Source: Fuscibacter oryzae (GTDB taxonomy: Bacteria; Pseudomonadota; Alphaproteobacteria; Rhodobacterales; Rhodobacteraceae). Taken from it: a stretch of DNA of 64,000 nucleotides. The stretch is taken from NCBI RefSeq assembly GCF_016765795.1, contig NZ_JAESVP010000004.1, positions 186,001 to 250,000 on the forward strand, given 5' to 3'. A program made the translations under genes and the position numbers. The notes below the pieces were generated by a model. It worked only from the letters and a program-made list of their open reading frames with translations. It had not been told where the DNA came from and made no database searches. Positions 44,676 through 55,934 of the stretch are shown here, piece after piece (positions within the stretch are counted from its first letter, which is position 1; the number at the start of each line of letters is the position of its first letter).

Positions 44676-45409
44676 GCGGTCTCGGGGCGGATCGGCATAC
44701 GCCCGCCCTTGATCAGCCGATAGGCATCGCGCCCTTCAACCACCACCGCCGACAGCGGCCCACCATAGGCGACCGAGCTGTCGATATTCAGCCGGTTGCC
44801 ATAATGGCGCGGCTGGTCGATGGCGGTATGGCCATGCACGATCAGGGCACCATGGTCACGCGGATCTTCCAGAAAATCCTTTCGGATCCAGACCAGATCG
44901 GTTTCGGTCTGTGCCTCCATCGCGATGCCGGGTCGGATGCCCGCATGGACAAAGATTGCCTGATCCCGCTGCCACCAGTTTTGCAGGCCTGCCAGAAAAG
45001 CACGGTGTTCGGGCGGCACGGCGGCGACGGCCTCGGGGTGAACCTTGCGCAGCGGTCTGTCGGCGGCGCTTTTGACGCCGTAAGAGGCAAGGGTTTCACC
45101 GCCGCCGATCTTGTAATGCAGATAGGACAGGTCGGACCGCAGGCCCGCATCTGTCGAATCGGGGCTTTGCAGAAAGCCCGCGAACATCCGGTCATGATTG
45201 CCGCGCAGGGTGATCCAGTCCTCGCCCCGCGCCTGACCGGCGATTAGAAAGTCGATCACGCCACGGCTGTCAGGGCCACGGTCCTCGAAATCGCCGACAT
45301 GCACAACCGGAGCGTTGCCGTTCCGCGCCATGTCATCGGCGATCAGATCGTGAACTGCCTTCAGCTTGTCCAGATGTCCGTGAATGTCGCCAATCGCATA
45401 AGTGTGCAT
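44672..45409 (-). CDS. Metallophosphoesterase (serine/threonine phosphatase-like)
   Basis: The 245-residue protein has the calcineurin-like metal motifs in order: GDIHGHLDKL (about 7-16), VHVGDFEDRGPDSRGV (about 36-51), TLRGNHDRM (about 67-75), a later HAGI (near 151) and VHGHTAI (near 192). This pattern is that of PrpA/PrpB or ApaH-like phosphatases; a bis(5'-nucleosyl)-tetraphosphatase or protein phosphatase activity are both possible. The ATG at 45409 was chosen because the first motif begins there. Its stop overlaps the convergent MFS stop by 4 bases. Confidence 0.92.
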   Translation of the reverse strand: MHTYAIGDIHGHLDKLKAVHDLIADDMARNGNAPVVHVGDFEDRGPDSRGVIDFLIAGQARGEDWITLRGNHDRMFAGFLQSPDSTDAGLRSDLSYLHYKIGGGETLASYGVKSAADRPLRKVHPEAVAAVPPEHRAFLAGLQNWWQRDQAIFVHAGIRPGIAMEAQTETDLVWIRKDFLEDPRDHGALIVHGHTAIDQPRHYGNRLNIDSSVAYGGPLSAVVVEGRDAYRLIKGGRMPIRPETA

Positions 45410-45525
45410 CGCGTGCCTCGTTTCCTGTCCGCAAGGGTTAGGCGCTGCGGTGCAGCAGGACAAGGCCCCTTTGCGGGCATAAAGTCCTACATATATGGTC
45501 ATGGTAGCGCTGACAGGAGGCGGTC

Positions 45526-46929
45526 ATGGAACTTGCAGAGATTGGTCTGGTGGGTCTGGGCACGATGGGGGCGGCGCTGGCGCTGAACATCGCGGAAAAG
45601 GGACACCGGATTGCGGTGTGGAACCGGACCGGCACGGTGACAGATGCGTTTGTGGCCGAAGCGGGCGAATTGGCCGCAAGGGTGGTGCCGACCCACAGCT
45701 TGCAGGCACTGGTTGACGCAATTGCCCCTCCGCGCGCCATCATCCTGATGGTGCCTGCGGGTGATGCGGTCGATCAACAGATTGCGGCCTTGCGCCCCTT
45801 GCTGGGCAAGGATGATCTGATCATCGACGCGGGCAACGCCAATTTCCACGATACGGAGCGACGGTCAGCCGAGGCCGAGGTGCAGGGCGTGTCCTTCATC
45901 GGCATGGGCGTTTCGGGGGGCGAGGAGGGTGCGCGCCATGGCCCCTCGATCATGGGCGGCGGGCCGCGCGCGGCCTGGGACCGGGTTGCGCCCATCCTGA
46001 CCAGCATTGCCGCGCGGCATGGCGAGGTGCCTTGCGCCACATGGATGGGGCCGGGCGGGGCGGGGCATTTCGTGAAAACCGTGCATAACGGCATCGAATA
46101 TGCCGACATGCAAATGATCACCGAGGTTTACGGGCTGATGCGCGATGGCCTGGGCATGGCGGCCCCGGCGATTGCCGATGTGTTTGATGGCTGGAACGCC
46201 GGGGCCTTGCGGTCCTATCTGGTGGAAATCTCGGGTGCTGTGGCCCGCGCGGTGGACCCAGAGACTGGTGCCGCGATGCTGGATGTCATTCTGGATGCCG
46301 CCGGGCAAAAGGGCACCGGGCGCTGGACGGCGATTGAGGCGCAGCATCTGGCCGCCCCGGTTCCCGTGATCGAGGCGGCGGTGATGGCCCGCAACGTCTC
46401 GTCCCGTCTGGCCGAGCGGCAGGCGGGGCAGGCGGCGTTCGGCGCAGGCCCGCAGCCGGTTTCGCTGACGGTAGAGGATCTGGAAGGCGCGCTGATGGCG
46501 GGCAAGATCCTGTGCTATGCCCAAGGCTTCACCATGCTGGATGCGGCGTCGAAAACCTTTGGCTGGGGCGTGCCCTTGCCGGAATGCGCCAAGGTCTGGC
46601 GCGCGGGTTGCATCATCCGGTCCGATATGCTGGACCATATGGCGCAGGCCCTGACCGAAGACCCCGGCCGCAACCTGATTTTGGCACCGACCTTTGCGGC
46701 CCTGCTGAAACAGCACCATGGGGCGTTGCGCAAGGTGGTCGCGGCGGCGGCGCTGAACGGCCACGGATTGCCTGCGCTGTCAGCGGGACTGGCGTGGTTC
46801 GACCTGATGCGCACGGCGCGCGGCACGGCCAACATGATCCAAGGCCAGCGCGATTTCTTTGGCGCGCATGGGTTTGACCGGCTGGATGGCAAGCCGGTGC
46901 ATCATGGGCCGTGGGGCGGGCATGCTTGA
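45526..46929 (+). CDS. gnd: 6-phosphogluconate dehydrogenase (decarboxylating)
   Basis: Gnd oxidises 6-phosphogluconate to ribulose 5-phosphate and CO2, making NADPH in the pentose phosphate pathway. The 467-residue protein has the dinucleotide site GLVGLGTMGAALALNIAEKG with the NADP-type residues WNRT after it, the substrate site GVSGGEEGARHGPSIMGGG, the catalytic Lys in HFVKTVHNGIEYADMQ near residue 180, and a C-terminal GTANMIQGQRDFFGAH tail. It overlaps the following VOC gene by 8 bases. zwf and pgl are not in view. Confidence 0.97.
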   Translation: MELAEIGLVGLGTMGAALALNIAEKGHRIAVWNRTGTVTDAFVAEAGELAARVVPTHSLQALVDAIAPPRAIILMVPAGDAVDQQIAALRPLLGKDDLIIDAGNANFHDTERRSAEAEVQGVSFIGMGVSGGEEGARHGPSIMGGGPRAAWDRVAPILTSIAARHGEVPCATWMGPGGAGHFVKTVHNGIEYADMQMITEVYGLMRDGLGMAAPAIADVFDGWNAGALRSYLVEISGAVARAVDPETGAAMLDVILDAAGQKGTGRWTAIEAQHLAAPVPVIEAAVMARNVSSRLAERQAGQAAFGAGPQPVSLTVEDLEGALMAGKILCYAQGFTMLDAASKTFGWGVPLPECAKVWRAGCIIRSDMLDHMAQALTEDPGRNLILAPTFAALLKQHHGALRKVVAAAALNGHGLPALSAGLAWFDLMRTARGTANMIQGQRDFFGAHGFDRLDGKPVHHGPWGGHA

Positions 46930-47317
46930 CCACATCTTTCTGACGGTCAGTGATCTGGCCCGGTCTGTGGCATTTTATCAGGCGGTTCTGCCAAATCTGG
47001 GCATCATCGCGCGCCATGATTACGACGGCAAGGATGGCCCAACCGGCCACCCTGATCTGAAAGGATTCGGGGCAGGCGGGCGGATTTTCTTCTGGCTAAA
47101 GCAGGGCAATGCCGCGCCGGGGGCGGTGCATGTCGGCTTTGCCGCAAGGTCCGAGGATGAGGTTCGCGCAGCCCATGTGGCGGCGCTGTCCGCCGGGGCG
47201 ACCGAAATCCACCCGCCGGGGCCGCAGCATCATTATGACCCGCGCTATTATGCGGCGCAGGTTTCGGACCCGGATGGATACAGCTTGGAATTCGTGTTCA
47301 AAAGCTGGCAGCACTAA
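46922..47317 (+). CDS. VOC family (glyoxalase-like) protein
   Basis: The 131-residue protein begins MLDHIFLTVSDLARSVAFYQ, the classic VOC opening, with VHVGFAARS in the middle and VSDPDGYSLEFVFKS at the end, giving the usual His and Glu metal ligands. Such proteins include dioxygenases, glyoxalases and resistance proteins; the reaction here is unknown. The ATG lies inside the last codons of gnd, so it is co-translated with it. Confidence 0.9.
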   Translation: MLDHIFLTVSDLARSVAFYQAVLPNLGIIARHDYDGKDGPTGHPDLKGFGAGGRIFFWLKQGNAAPGAVHVGFAARSEDEVRAAHVAALSAGATEIHPPGPQHHYDPRYYAAQVSDPDGYSLEFVFKSWQH

Positions 47318-47319
47318 GC

Positions 47320-47349
47320 AAAAGGCCCGAGGTTTCCCTCGGGCCTTTT
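47320..47349. terminator. Perfect bidirectional terminator between VOC gene and serA
   Basis: AAAAGGCCCGAGG pairs with CCTCGGGCCTTTT, a perfect 13-bp stem with loop TTTC. The A/T ends give a U-tract on each strand. It lies 3 bases from the VOC stop and 4 bases from the serA stop, so it ends both transcripts. Confidence 0.95.
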
Positions 47350-47352
47350 CCA

Positions 47353-48948
47353 TCACGCGCCAACAAATTCCAGCGGCTTCACCTGGCTGAACATGCCGGT
47401 GTTTTCCAGCGTTTCCACCACTTTCGGGTCAAGCGCCTGATCCAGATACAGGATCGCAATCGCATCCTGCCCCACGCCCGACCGGCCAAGGGTAAAGTTG
47501 GCGATGTTCACGCCGTTCTTGCCCATGGTCATGCCCAACAGGCCGATGATGCCCGGCACGTCCTCGTTGGTCGTGTAAAGCATGTGGCGGCCAACCTCGG
47601 CGTCGATATTGATGCCCTTGATCTGGATGAACCGCGGCTTGCCATCGGCAAAACAGGTGCCCGCGACCGAGCGTTCGCGTTTATCGGTCACCATCGTCAC
47701 CTTGATATAGGCGTCAAACACCCCGGTCTTGTCCTGCCGGGTGGTCGAGATCTGGATGCCCTTGTCCTTGGCCACGATGGGGGCAGACACAAGGTTCACA
47801 TCGGGGTTCTGCGCCTTCAAGACGCCCGCGATGACCGACTGGTTCAGCGCGGCCAGATTCATGTCGGCCACGCGGCCATCATACAGGATGTTGATGGCGC
47901 GGATCGGCTCATCCGTCATCTGGCCGATGAAGGCACCCAGATGGCTGGCCAGCTTGATCCATGGCCCCATCACGGCGGCCTGTTCGGCGGTGACATTGGG
48001 CATGTTCAGCGCGTTCTGCACGGCCCCGGTCAACAGATAGTCCGACATCTGCTCGGCCACTTGCAGCGCCACATTCTCCTGCGCCTCGGTGGTCGAGGCG
48101 CCAAGATGCGGCGTGACCACCACATTGGGCAGGTTGAACAGCGGGCTGTCGGTGGCGGGTTCCACCTCGAACACATCAAAGGCGGCCCCGGCAACATGGC
48201 CGGATTTCAGCGCCTCGGCCAAGGCGGCCTCATCCACCAGACCGCCACGGGCGCAGTTGATGATGCGCACACCGGGTTTGGTTTTTGCCAGCGACTCGGC
48301 GTTCAGGATGCCCTTGGTCTTGTCGGTCAGCGGCACATGCAGGGTAATGAAATCGGCACGGGCCAGCAGCTCTTCCAGCTCCACCTTCTGCACGCCAAGG
48401 GCCTTGGCGCGCTCTTCCGACAGGAAGGGGTCATAGGCCACGACCTTCATGTGCAGGCCGACCGCACGGTCGCAGACGATGCCGCCGATGTTGCCCGCGC
48501 CGATCACGCCAAGGGTCTTGTTGAACAGCTCCACCCCCATGAACTTCGACTTTTCCCATTTGCCGGCATGGGTCGAGGCAGAGGCTTCGGGCAGTTGGCG
48601 GGCGACGGCGAACATCATCGCAATCGCATGTTCGGCGGTGGTGATCGAATTGCCGAACGGCGTGTTCATCACAATCACGCCTTTCTTGGAGGCGGCCGGA
48701 ATATCCACATTGTCCACACCAATCCCGGCGCGGCCGACGACCTTGAGGTTCGTCGCATTGGCCAACAGCTTGTCGGTCACCTTGGTGGCCGAGCGGATGG
48801 CAAGGCCGTCATATTGGCCGATGATCTCGGCCAGCTTTTCCTTATCCTTGCCAAGTTTCGGCATGTAATCCACCTCGACCCCACGGTCGCGGAAGATTTG
48901 AACGGCGGTTTCACTCAGTTCGTCGGATACGAGAACGCGGGGGGCCAT
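47353..48948 (-). CDS. serA: D-3-phosphoglycerate dehydrogenase
   Basis: SerA makes 3-phosphohydroxypyruvate from 3-phosphoglycerate, the first step of serine synthesis. The 531-residue long form has the NAD site LGVIGAGNIGGIVCDRAVG, catalytic Arg in INCARGGLVDEAAL, Glu in FDVFEVEP and the His in VTPHLGAST. An intervening substrate-binding domain and a C-terminal ACT domain (about 455-531, DVPGIIGLLGMTMGKNGVNI) complete it, so feedback by serine is possible. It follows serC on the same strand after a 65-base gap with a strong hairpin. Confidence 0.97.
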   Translation of the reverse strand: MAPRVLVSDELSETAVQIFRDRGVEVDYMPKLGKDKEKLAEIIGQYDGLAIRSATKVTDKLLANATNLKVVGRAGIGVDNVDIPAASKKGVIVMNTPFGNSITTAEHAIAMMFAVARQLPEASASTHAGKWEKSKFMGVELFNKTLGVIGAGNIGGIVCDRAVGLHMKVVAYDPFLSEERAKALGVQKVELEELLARADFITLHVPLTDKTKGILNAESLAKTKPGVRIINCARGGLVDEAALAEALKSGHVAGAAFDVFEVEPATDSPLFNLPNVVVTPHLGASTTEAQENVALQVAEQMSDYLLTGAVQNALNMPNVTAEQAAVMGPWIKLASHLGAFIGQMTDEPIRAINILYDGRVADMNLAALNQSVIAGVLKAQNPDVNLVSAPIVAKDKGIQISTTRQDKTGVFDAYIKVTMVTDKRERSVAGTCFADGKPRFIQIKGINIDAEVGRHMLYTTNEDVPGIIGLLGMTMGKNGVNIANFTLGRSGVGQDAIAILYLDQALDPKVVETLENTGMFSQVKPLEFVGA

Positions 48949-48984
48949 GATGGGCTCCTATGAATTGGGTTTTCCGGGGGGGAA

Positions 48985-49005
48985 GGGGGCGCGGTTTGCG
49001 CCCCC
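48985..49005 (-). other. Strong hairpin in the serC-serA gap
   Basis: GGGGGCGC pairs with GCGCCCCC (8 bp, 5-base loop) between the serC stop and the serA start. There is no U-tract on the minus strand, so it may be a processing or partial attenuation site that sets the serC:serA ratio rather than a full terminator. Confidence 0.5.
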
Positions 49006-49013
49006 GGGAAAGA

Positions 49014-50168
49014 TCAGGCGGCTTGCGCCAACGCCGCGATTTCGGTGTTGAAAGCATATTCGATCCACGGCAGCAGGGCCTGCACGTCCGAGGTTTCGAC
49101 CGTGGCACCGCACCAGATGCGCAGGCCAGCCGGGGCATCACGGTAGGCCCCCGCGTCCAGCGCCACGCCTTCCTTTTCCAGCCGCTTTGCCACGTTCTTG
49201 GCAAAGGTCGCGCCATCGGAGATGCGCGGATCGGTGAACTTCAGGCACACGCTGGTGCAAGAGGCGGTGGCCGGATCGACCGCCAGATTGGCGATCCAAT
49301 CTTTATCTGCGATGAAATCGGCAATCGCCTTGGCGTTGGCCTCACTGCGGGCAATCAGGCCCTTCAGCCCGCCGATGGTTTGCGACCATTTCAGCGCGAC
49401 AAGGTAGTCCTCGACGCACAGCATGGACGGAGTGTTGATCGTCTCACCCACAAAGATGCCTTCGGAGATTTTGCCCTTGGAGGTCAGTCGGAAAATCTTG
49501 GGCAGCGGCCAGGCCGGGGTATAGCTTTCCAGCCGTTCCACCGCGCGGGGCGACAGGATCAGCACGCCATGCGCGCCCTCACCGCCCAGAACCTTTTGCC
49601 AGCTAAAGGTCACCACATCCAGCTTGTCGAACGGCAGGTCCATAGCAAAGGCGGCACTGGTCGCGTCGCAGATGGTCAGGCCAGCGCGGTTCGCGGGAAT
49701 GGCGTTGCCATTCGGCAGGCGCACGCCGCTGGTGGTGCCGTTCCAGGTGAAGACCACGTCTTTGTCGAAATCGACGGAGGCGAAATCGACGATCTCACCG
49801 TAAGGCGCGATTTTCACGGTGGCTTCCAGCTTGAGCTGTTTGACCACATCGGTCACCCAACCTTCGCCAAAGCTCTCCCACGCCAGCATTTCCACCGGGC
49901 GCGCACCCAGCAGGCTCCACAGAGCCATTTCCACAGCCCCGGTGTCCGAGGCGGGGACGATGCCGATGCGGTAATCCGCAGGCACGCCCAAGATGTCTCG
50001 GGTCAGCTCAATCGCCTCTTTCAGCTTTGCCTTGCCAACGGCGGCACGGTGAGAGCGGCCCAAGGGCGCATCAGCCAACATGTCGAGGGAGAAACCGGGG
50101 ATCTTCGCGCAAGGGCCCGAAGAGAAACGCGGGTTTGCCGGCCGCGTTGCCGGAGCGGTAGTCGCCAT
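49014..50168 (-). CDS. serC: Phosphoserine aminotransferase
   Basis: SerC transaminates 3-phosphohydroxypyruvate with glutamate to phosphoserine, using PLP. The 384-residue protein starts [22 protein letters not shown], has [32 protein letters not shown] and the PLP lysine in [20 protein letters not shown] near residue 190. This is the alphaproteobacterial subgroup of SerC. The ATG at 50168 has AAGGA upstream. It is divergent from serB, and serA follows, so all three phosphorylated-pathway genes are adjacent. Confidence 0.96.
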   Translation of the reverse strand: MATTAPATRPANPRFSSGPCAKIPGFSLDMLADAPLGRSHRAAVGKAKLKEAIELTRDILGVPADYRIGIVPASDTGAVEMALWSLLGARPVEMLAWESFGEGWVTDVVKQLKLEATVKIAPYGEIVDFASVDFDKDVVFTWNGTTSGVRLPNGNAIPANRAGLTICDATSAAFAMDLPFDKLDVVTFSWQKVLGGEGAHGVLILSPRAVERLESYTPAWPLPKIFRLTSKGKISEGIFVGETINTPSMLCVEDYLVALKWSQTIGGLKGLIARSEANAKAIADFIADKDWIANLAVDPATASCTSVCLKFTDPRISDGATFAKNVAKRLEKEGVALDAGAYRDAPAGLRIWCGATVETSDVQALLPWIEYAFNTEIAALAQAA

Positions 50169-50235
50169 ATCTGGTATCCTTACAGATATATGCCCTTCGG
50201 TGGGGAAGGGTGTCCCGCCGATGGGAATATGCGGG
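50169..50235 (-). ncRNA. Hairpin leader of serC (serC-motif-like)
   Basis: Immediately upstream of the serC ribosome site the minus strand has CCCTTC-CCCACC-GAAGGG (50193-50210), and before it a GC-rich region with CCCGC/GCGGG or CCGCC/GGCGG pairing (about 50214-50235). Tandem hairpins before serC are what the published alphaproteobacterial serC RNA motif describes; I am recalling this and cannot verify the consensus. No ligand is known for that motif. Confidence 0.4.
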
Positions 50236-50328
50236 CGGCGACGCTGGCACAAGACAGAAAATCGCGCTAAAGCGCCGCATCACCCCCGAAAAGCGACGTG
50301 CTTTTCCACTATCGGAAACTTTCTGATC

Positions 50329-51204
50329 ATGTTCATCGCCACGCTTTTGACCAACCCCGAACGCCCTGTGCTGGACCGTGCGGCGGTGGAATCCCTGCGC
50401 AATGCCTGGGGCGGGGGCGATGCGGTCTGGCTGGACCCCGGCGTGGCGGCAGAGTTTGCGGTGCAGGCGATGCCCGAAAACCGTTGGCAGGTCTGGCAGG
50501 ATTTTCAGGGGCTTGGCGTCGATCTGGTGGTGCAGCCTGCCGAGGGGCGGCGCAAGAAAATGCTGCTGGCCGATATGGATTCGACCATGATCGAGCAGGA
50601 GTGCATTGACGAGCTGGCGGACGAGGCGGGCGTGGGGCCCTATGTCGCCGACATCACCAAACGCGCGATGAATGGCGAGCTGGACTTTGACGCAGCCCTG
50701 CGAGAGCGGGTTGGCCTGCTGAAAGGCCTGCCGGTTTCGGTGATTGATCAGGTGATCCGCGACCGGATTACCCTGATGCCCGGCGGGCCGGTTTTGCTGG
50801 CGACGATGAAGGCCAATGGCGGCTATGCGGCGCTGGTTTCTGGCGGCTTCACGGCCTTCACCGGCGCGATTGCCGCGCAGCTGGGGTTTGATGAAAACCG
50901 GGCGAATACCTTGCTGCATGAAGGCGGCAAGCTGACCGGAGCGGTGGCGGACCCGATCCTCGGCAAGCAGGCCAAGGTGGATGCCTTGGTCGAAATCACC
51001 GCACGGCTGGGGCTGACCGAGGCCGATGTGCTGGCGGTGGGCGACGGCGCGAATGATCTGGGCATGCTCAAGCGCGCAGGCGCGGGGGTGGCGCTGCATG
51101 CCAAACCCGTGGTGGCGGCGGAATGCGATATTCGCATCAACCATGGCGACCTGACGGCGCTGCTTTACATTCAGGGCTATGCGGCGGAAGACTTCATCCG
51201 CTGA
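50329..51204 (+). CDS. serB: Phosphoserine phosphatase
   Basis: SerB removes phosphate from phosphoserine to give serine. The 291-residue product from the ATG at 50329 has an N-terminal domain of about 75 residues and a HAD phosphatase domain with ADMDSTMIEQE (nucleophile Asp82, acid Asp84), LVSGGFTAF (motif II), GKQAKVDAL (motif III Lys) and VGDGANDLGML (motif IV). A longer frame starts inside serC on the other strand and was rejected. It is divergent from serC and heads an operon with a thioesterase, a GNAT and a TSUP gene. Confidence 0.96.
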   Translation: MFIATLLTNPERPVLDRAAVESLRNAWGGGDAVWLDPGVAAEFAVQAMPENRWQVWQDFQGLGVDLVVQPAEGRRKKMLLADMDSTMIEQECIDELADEAGVGPYVADITKRAMNGELDFDAALRERVGLLKGLPVSVIDQVIRDRITLMPGGPVLLATMKANGGYAALVSGGFTAFTGAIAAQLGFDENRANTLLHEGGKLTGAVADPILGKQAKVDALVEITARLGLTEADVLAVGDGANDLGMLKRAGAGVALHAKPVVAAECDIRINHGDLTALLYIQGYAAEDFIR

Positions 51205-51217
51205 AACGGAGACCGCG

Positions 51218-51697
51218 ATGCCCGATAGCCGCACCTTGGAAATGACCGTGCTGATGACGCCCGACATGGCGAATTTCAGCGGCAAGGTGCATGGCGGGGC
51301 GCTGCTGAACCTGCTGGACCGGGTGGCGTTTTCCTGCGCCTCGCGGTTTTCGCAGCAATATGCGGTGACGCTGTCGGTGGATCAGGTGGTGTTCAAAGAG
51401 GCGATTCAGGTGGGTGAACTGGTGACGTTTCGCGCCAGCATCAACCACGCGGGCCGCACCTCGATGGAAGTTGGCATACGGGTTGAGGCGGAAAACATCC
51501 GCACCGGCCACCGGCGGCATACCAATTCGTGCTATTTTACCATGGTCGCGGTGGATGACACCGGCAAACCGGCGCAGGTGCCGACCTATGTGCCCGCGAC
51601 CGATGTTGACCGCAGACGGCATCAGGCCGCACTTCTGCGCAAGGAGTTGCGGCGAGAGTTCGATGCGCGGCACCGTGAGGTTGCGGGCAAGGCATGA
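51218..51697 (+). CDS. Hotdog-fold acyl-CoA thioesterase
   Basis: The 159-residue product has the YciA-type hotdog signature: MTPDMANFSGKVHGGALLNL with the key Asn and His, DRVAFSCASRFS on the central helix, and AVTLSVDQVVFKEAIQVGEL. It hydrolyses acyl-CoA; chain length is unknown. It follows serB by 13 bases and overlaps the GNAT gene by 4, so it is part of the serB operon though unrelated in function. Confidence 0.92.
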   Translation: MPDSRTLEMTVLMTPDMANFSGKVHGGALLNLLDRVAFSCASRFSQQYAVTLSVDQVVFKEAIQVGELVTFRASINHAGRTSMEVGIRVEAENIRTGHRRHTNSCYFTMVAVDDTGKPAQVPTYVPATDVDRRRHQAALLRKELRREFDARHREVAGKA

Positions 51698-52167
51698 CGG
51701 TTTCCGTTCGCGCCGCGCGCCCCGAAGATGCCGCAGCGATGGCGGAGATTCTGAACCAGATCATCAGGATCGGCGGCACCACCGCCCATCAGGAACCGAA
51801 ATCGGCCGAGGCCGTGCGGCGCGACTATATCGACGGGCCAGAGGTTCAAACCTCAGTCGTCGCCGAGGTGGGCGGGCAGATCGTCGGCTGGCAGTCCATC
51901 GGGCTGTGGCAGGGCGACGCGCATATCGGCACCTTTGTGCAGCCGGGTTTGCAGGCGGGCGGTGTGGGCGCGGCCCTGTTTGCGCTGACCTGCGATCAGG
52001 CCCGCGCGGCAGGAAACACGCAGATCGAGGCAGCGATCCGCGCCGACAATGTGCCGGGTCTGGCCTATTACGCGCGCATGGGGTTTCGGGATGTGGGCGC
52101 AGAGCCGGAGTTCGCCCTGAACGACGGGCGCGTGGTGGGGCGCATGCACCGGCGGTATGATCTGTGA
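51694..52167 (+). CDS. GNAT family N-acetyltransferase (PAT/YncA-like)
   Basis: The 157-residue protein starts MTVSVRAARPEDAAAMAEIL and has the acetyl-CoA site TFVQPGLQAGGVGAALF and the final IRADNVPGLAYYARMGFRDVG. The opening resembles phosphinothricin/methionine-sulfone acetyltransferase relatives, but substrate cannot be told. It overlaps both neighbours by 4 bases. Confidence 0.9.
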   Translation: MTVSVRAARPEDAAAMAEILNQIIRIGGTTAHQEPKSAEAVRRDYIDGPEVQTSVVAEVGGQIVGWQSIGLWQGDAHIGTFVQPGLQAGGVGAALFALTCDQARAAGNTQIEAAIRADNVPGLAYYARMGFRDVGAEPEFALNDGRVVGRMHRRYDL

Positions 52168-52931
52168 TCTTTGAGATTTCGCTGCACATGACCGGCCTTC
52201 TGGCGCTGGCGGCCTTTGTGGCCGGGCTGGTTGATGCCATTGCAGGTGGTGGCGGGTTGATCACCGTGCCCGCACTGCTGCTGGCCGGGGCCGATCCGGT
52301 AACGGCGCTGGCCACCAACAAGCTGCAGGGCAGTTTCGGGTCGGGCACGGCAACGCTGGCCTATGCGCGGGCGGGCCATGTCCGGCTGCGCGATCAGGCG
52401 GGGATGGGGCTGGTTGCGCTGATCGGCGGGGCGGCGGGGGCGATGGTGGCGCATCTGATCCCGGCAGCGGCGCTGCGCATCATCATGCCGCTGATCCTTG
52501 TGGGCATCGCCGCCTTCTTCGCGCTGAAACCGGGTCTTAGCGATGCCGACCGGGTGCAGCGCATGGCGCCGGAGCTGTTCACGGCAACGGTGGTGCCGCT
52601 GATTGCCGGGTATGACGGGTTTTTCGGGCCGGGGACGGGCAGTTTCTTCATGCTGGCCATTGTCATGCTGGCCGGGTTCGGCGTGCTGAAGGCGACGGCG
52701 CATACCAAGCTGTTGAACTTCGCCTCGAACATCGGGTCGCTGGCGGTATTCGCGGTGGGCGGGGCGATCTGGTGGAAGGTTGGCCTGGCGATGGCCGTGG
52801 CGCAGACGGCGGGCGCGGCACTGGGCGCAAAGCTGGCGATGCGGGTGGGGGCAGGGCTGATCAAGCCTTTGCTGGTCGTCACCTCTGCCGGAATGGCGCT
52901 GCGGCTGATCTGGCAGGCCTGGCAGGGCTGA
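52164..52931 (+). CDS. TSUP family permease (TauE/SafE)
   Basis: The 255-residue protein has about eight hydrophobic helices and the TSUP hallmarks GLVDAIAGGGGLITVPALLL near the start and GYDGFFGPGTGSFF in the middle, an internal repeat typical of the family. Members move sulfite, sulfoacetate or other small organic anions. The substrate here is unknown. It starts with GTG overlapping the GNAT stop by 4 bases and is the last gene of the serB operon, convergent with parC. Confidence 0.92.
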   Translation: MIFEISLHMTGLLALAAFVAGLVDAIAGGGGLITVPALLLAGADPVTALATNKLQGSFGSGTATLAYARAGHVRLRDQAGMGLVALIGGAAGAMVAHLIPAAALRIIMPLILVGIAAFFALKPGLSDADRVQRMAPELFTATVVPLIAGYDGFFGPGTGSFFMLAIVMLAGFGVLKATAHTKLLNFASNIGSLAVFAVGGAIWWKVGLAMAVAQTAGAALGAKLAMRVGAGLIKPLLVVTSAGMALRLIWQAWQG

Positions 52932-52941
52932 GCGCCCCGCC

Positions 52942-55257
<2,316 letters not shown>

Positions 55258-55354
55258 GGATGCTGTCTAAGGCGTGGCTGCGGGTCGGTCCAGTGGGTTT
55301 TTCCGGCGGCGTCAGGTGGGAAAAATCGCAAGGAATTCTCCCACCCCGGTCTGC

Positions 55355-55376
55355 GAATCGTGATAGATCGTGATTC
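55355..55376. promoter_or_regulatory. Paired GANTC (CcrM) sites with direct repeat ATCGTGAT
   Basis: GAATC (55355) and GATTC (55372) frame a direct repeat of ATCGTGAT with a 2-base spacer, in the 144-base gap between divergent parC and the SH3 gene. GANTC is the CcrM methylation site, used with GcrA for cell-cycle control in alphaproteobacteria. Sites so close together in a promoter gap are suggestive, and parC is a plausible cell-cycle target. Confidence 0.45.
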
Positions 55377-55401
55377 ATAGTGAGTTAATGAGATTGATCC
55401 C

Positions 55402-55878
55402 ATGTTCCGGCTGACAGCACTTCTTGGCGCAGGCATTTATCTGGCGATGCTGGTGGGCGGCGTTGACCGTGGACAGCAGCGCTTTGGCCTTATGGCCGCG
55501 CCTGAAATGGGGCGCCCGGCGATTGTAGCGGCGGCAGAGCCCGCGGCCCCGGCCGTGGTCCAGCCGCAGGTGCAACCGGCTGCCTTTGTGCCAAGCGCGC
55601 CGGTGATGGTGACCCCGGCGGTTGAGGTTGCCCCACCCGAGGCGCAATTGCCGGATGCCCCGGCAGAGGTTGCCGCAGAGGTTGCCGTGGTGGTGCAATA
55701 CATCAGCACCAATGCCAATCTGCGCGAAGGACCGGGCACCGATTTTGCCGTTCTGGCCCGTCTGCCCGCTGGTGAGGCGGTGCAGGTGGTTGAAGCCCTG
55801 CCCGATGGCTGGAGCCGTATTCGGATAGAGGGCGATGGCGGCGAAGGCTTTGTCGCCACGCGGCTTTTGTCGCAATAG
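55402..55878 (+). CDS. SH3-domain secreted or membrane-anchored protein
   Basis: The 158-residue protein has an N-terminal hydrophobic segment (MFRLTALLGAGIYLAMLVGG, about 1-20), a Pro/Ala/Val-rich linker, and a C-terminal bacterial SH3 (SH3b) domain at about 90-157: YISTNANLREGPGTDF, VLARLPAGEAVQVVEALPDGW and GFVATRLLSQ. It probably sits in the periplasm and binds peptidoglycan. No catalytic domain accompanies it. It is divergent from parC and followed by an SDR gene. Confidence 0.9.
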   Translation: MFRLTALLGAGIYLAMLVGGVDRGQQRFGLMAAPEMGRPAIVAAAEPAAPAVVQPQVQPAAFVPSAPVMVTPAVEVAPPEAQLPDAPAEVAAEVAVVVQYISTNANLREGPGTDFAVLARLPAGEAVQVVEALPDGWSRIRIEGDGGEGFVATRLLSQ

Positions 55879-55934
55879 GGGTTTCCGCCTGCGCTGCCCC
55901 CGCTTAGGAAAGCGGGAAAAGGCAGGAGGCGGGC

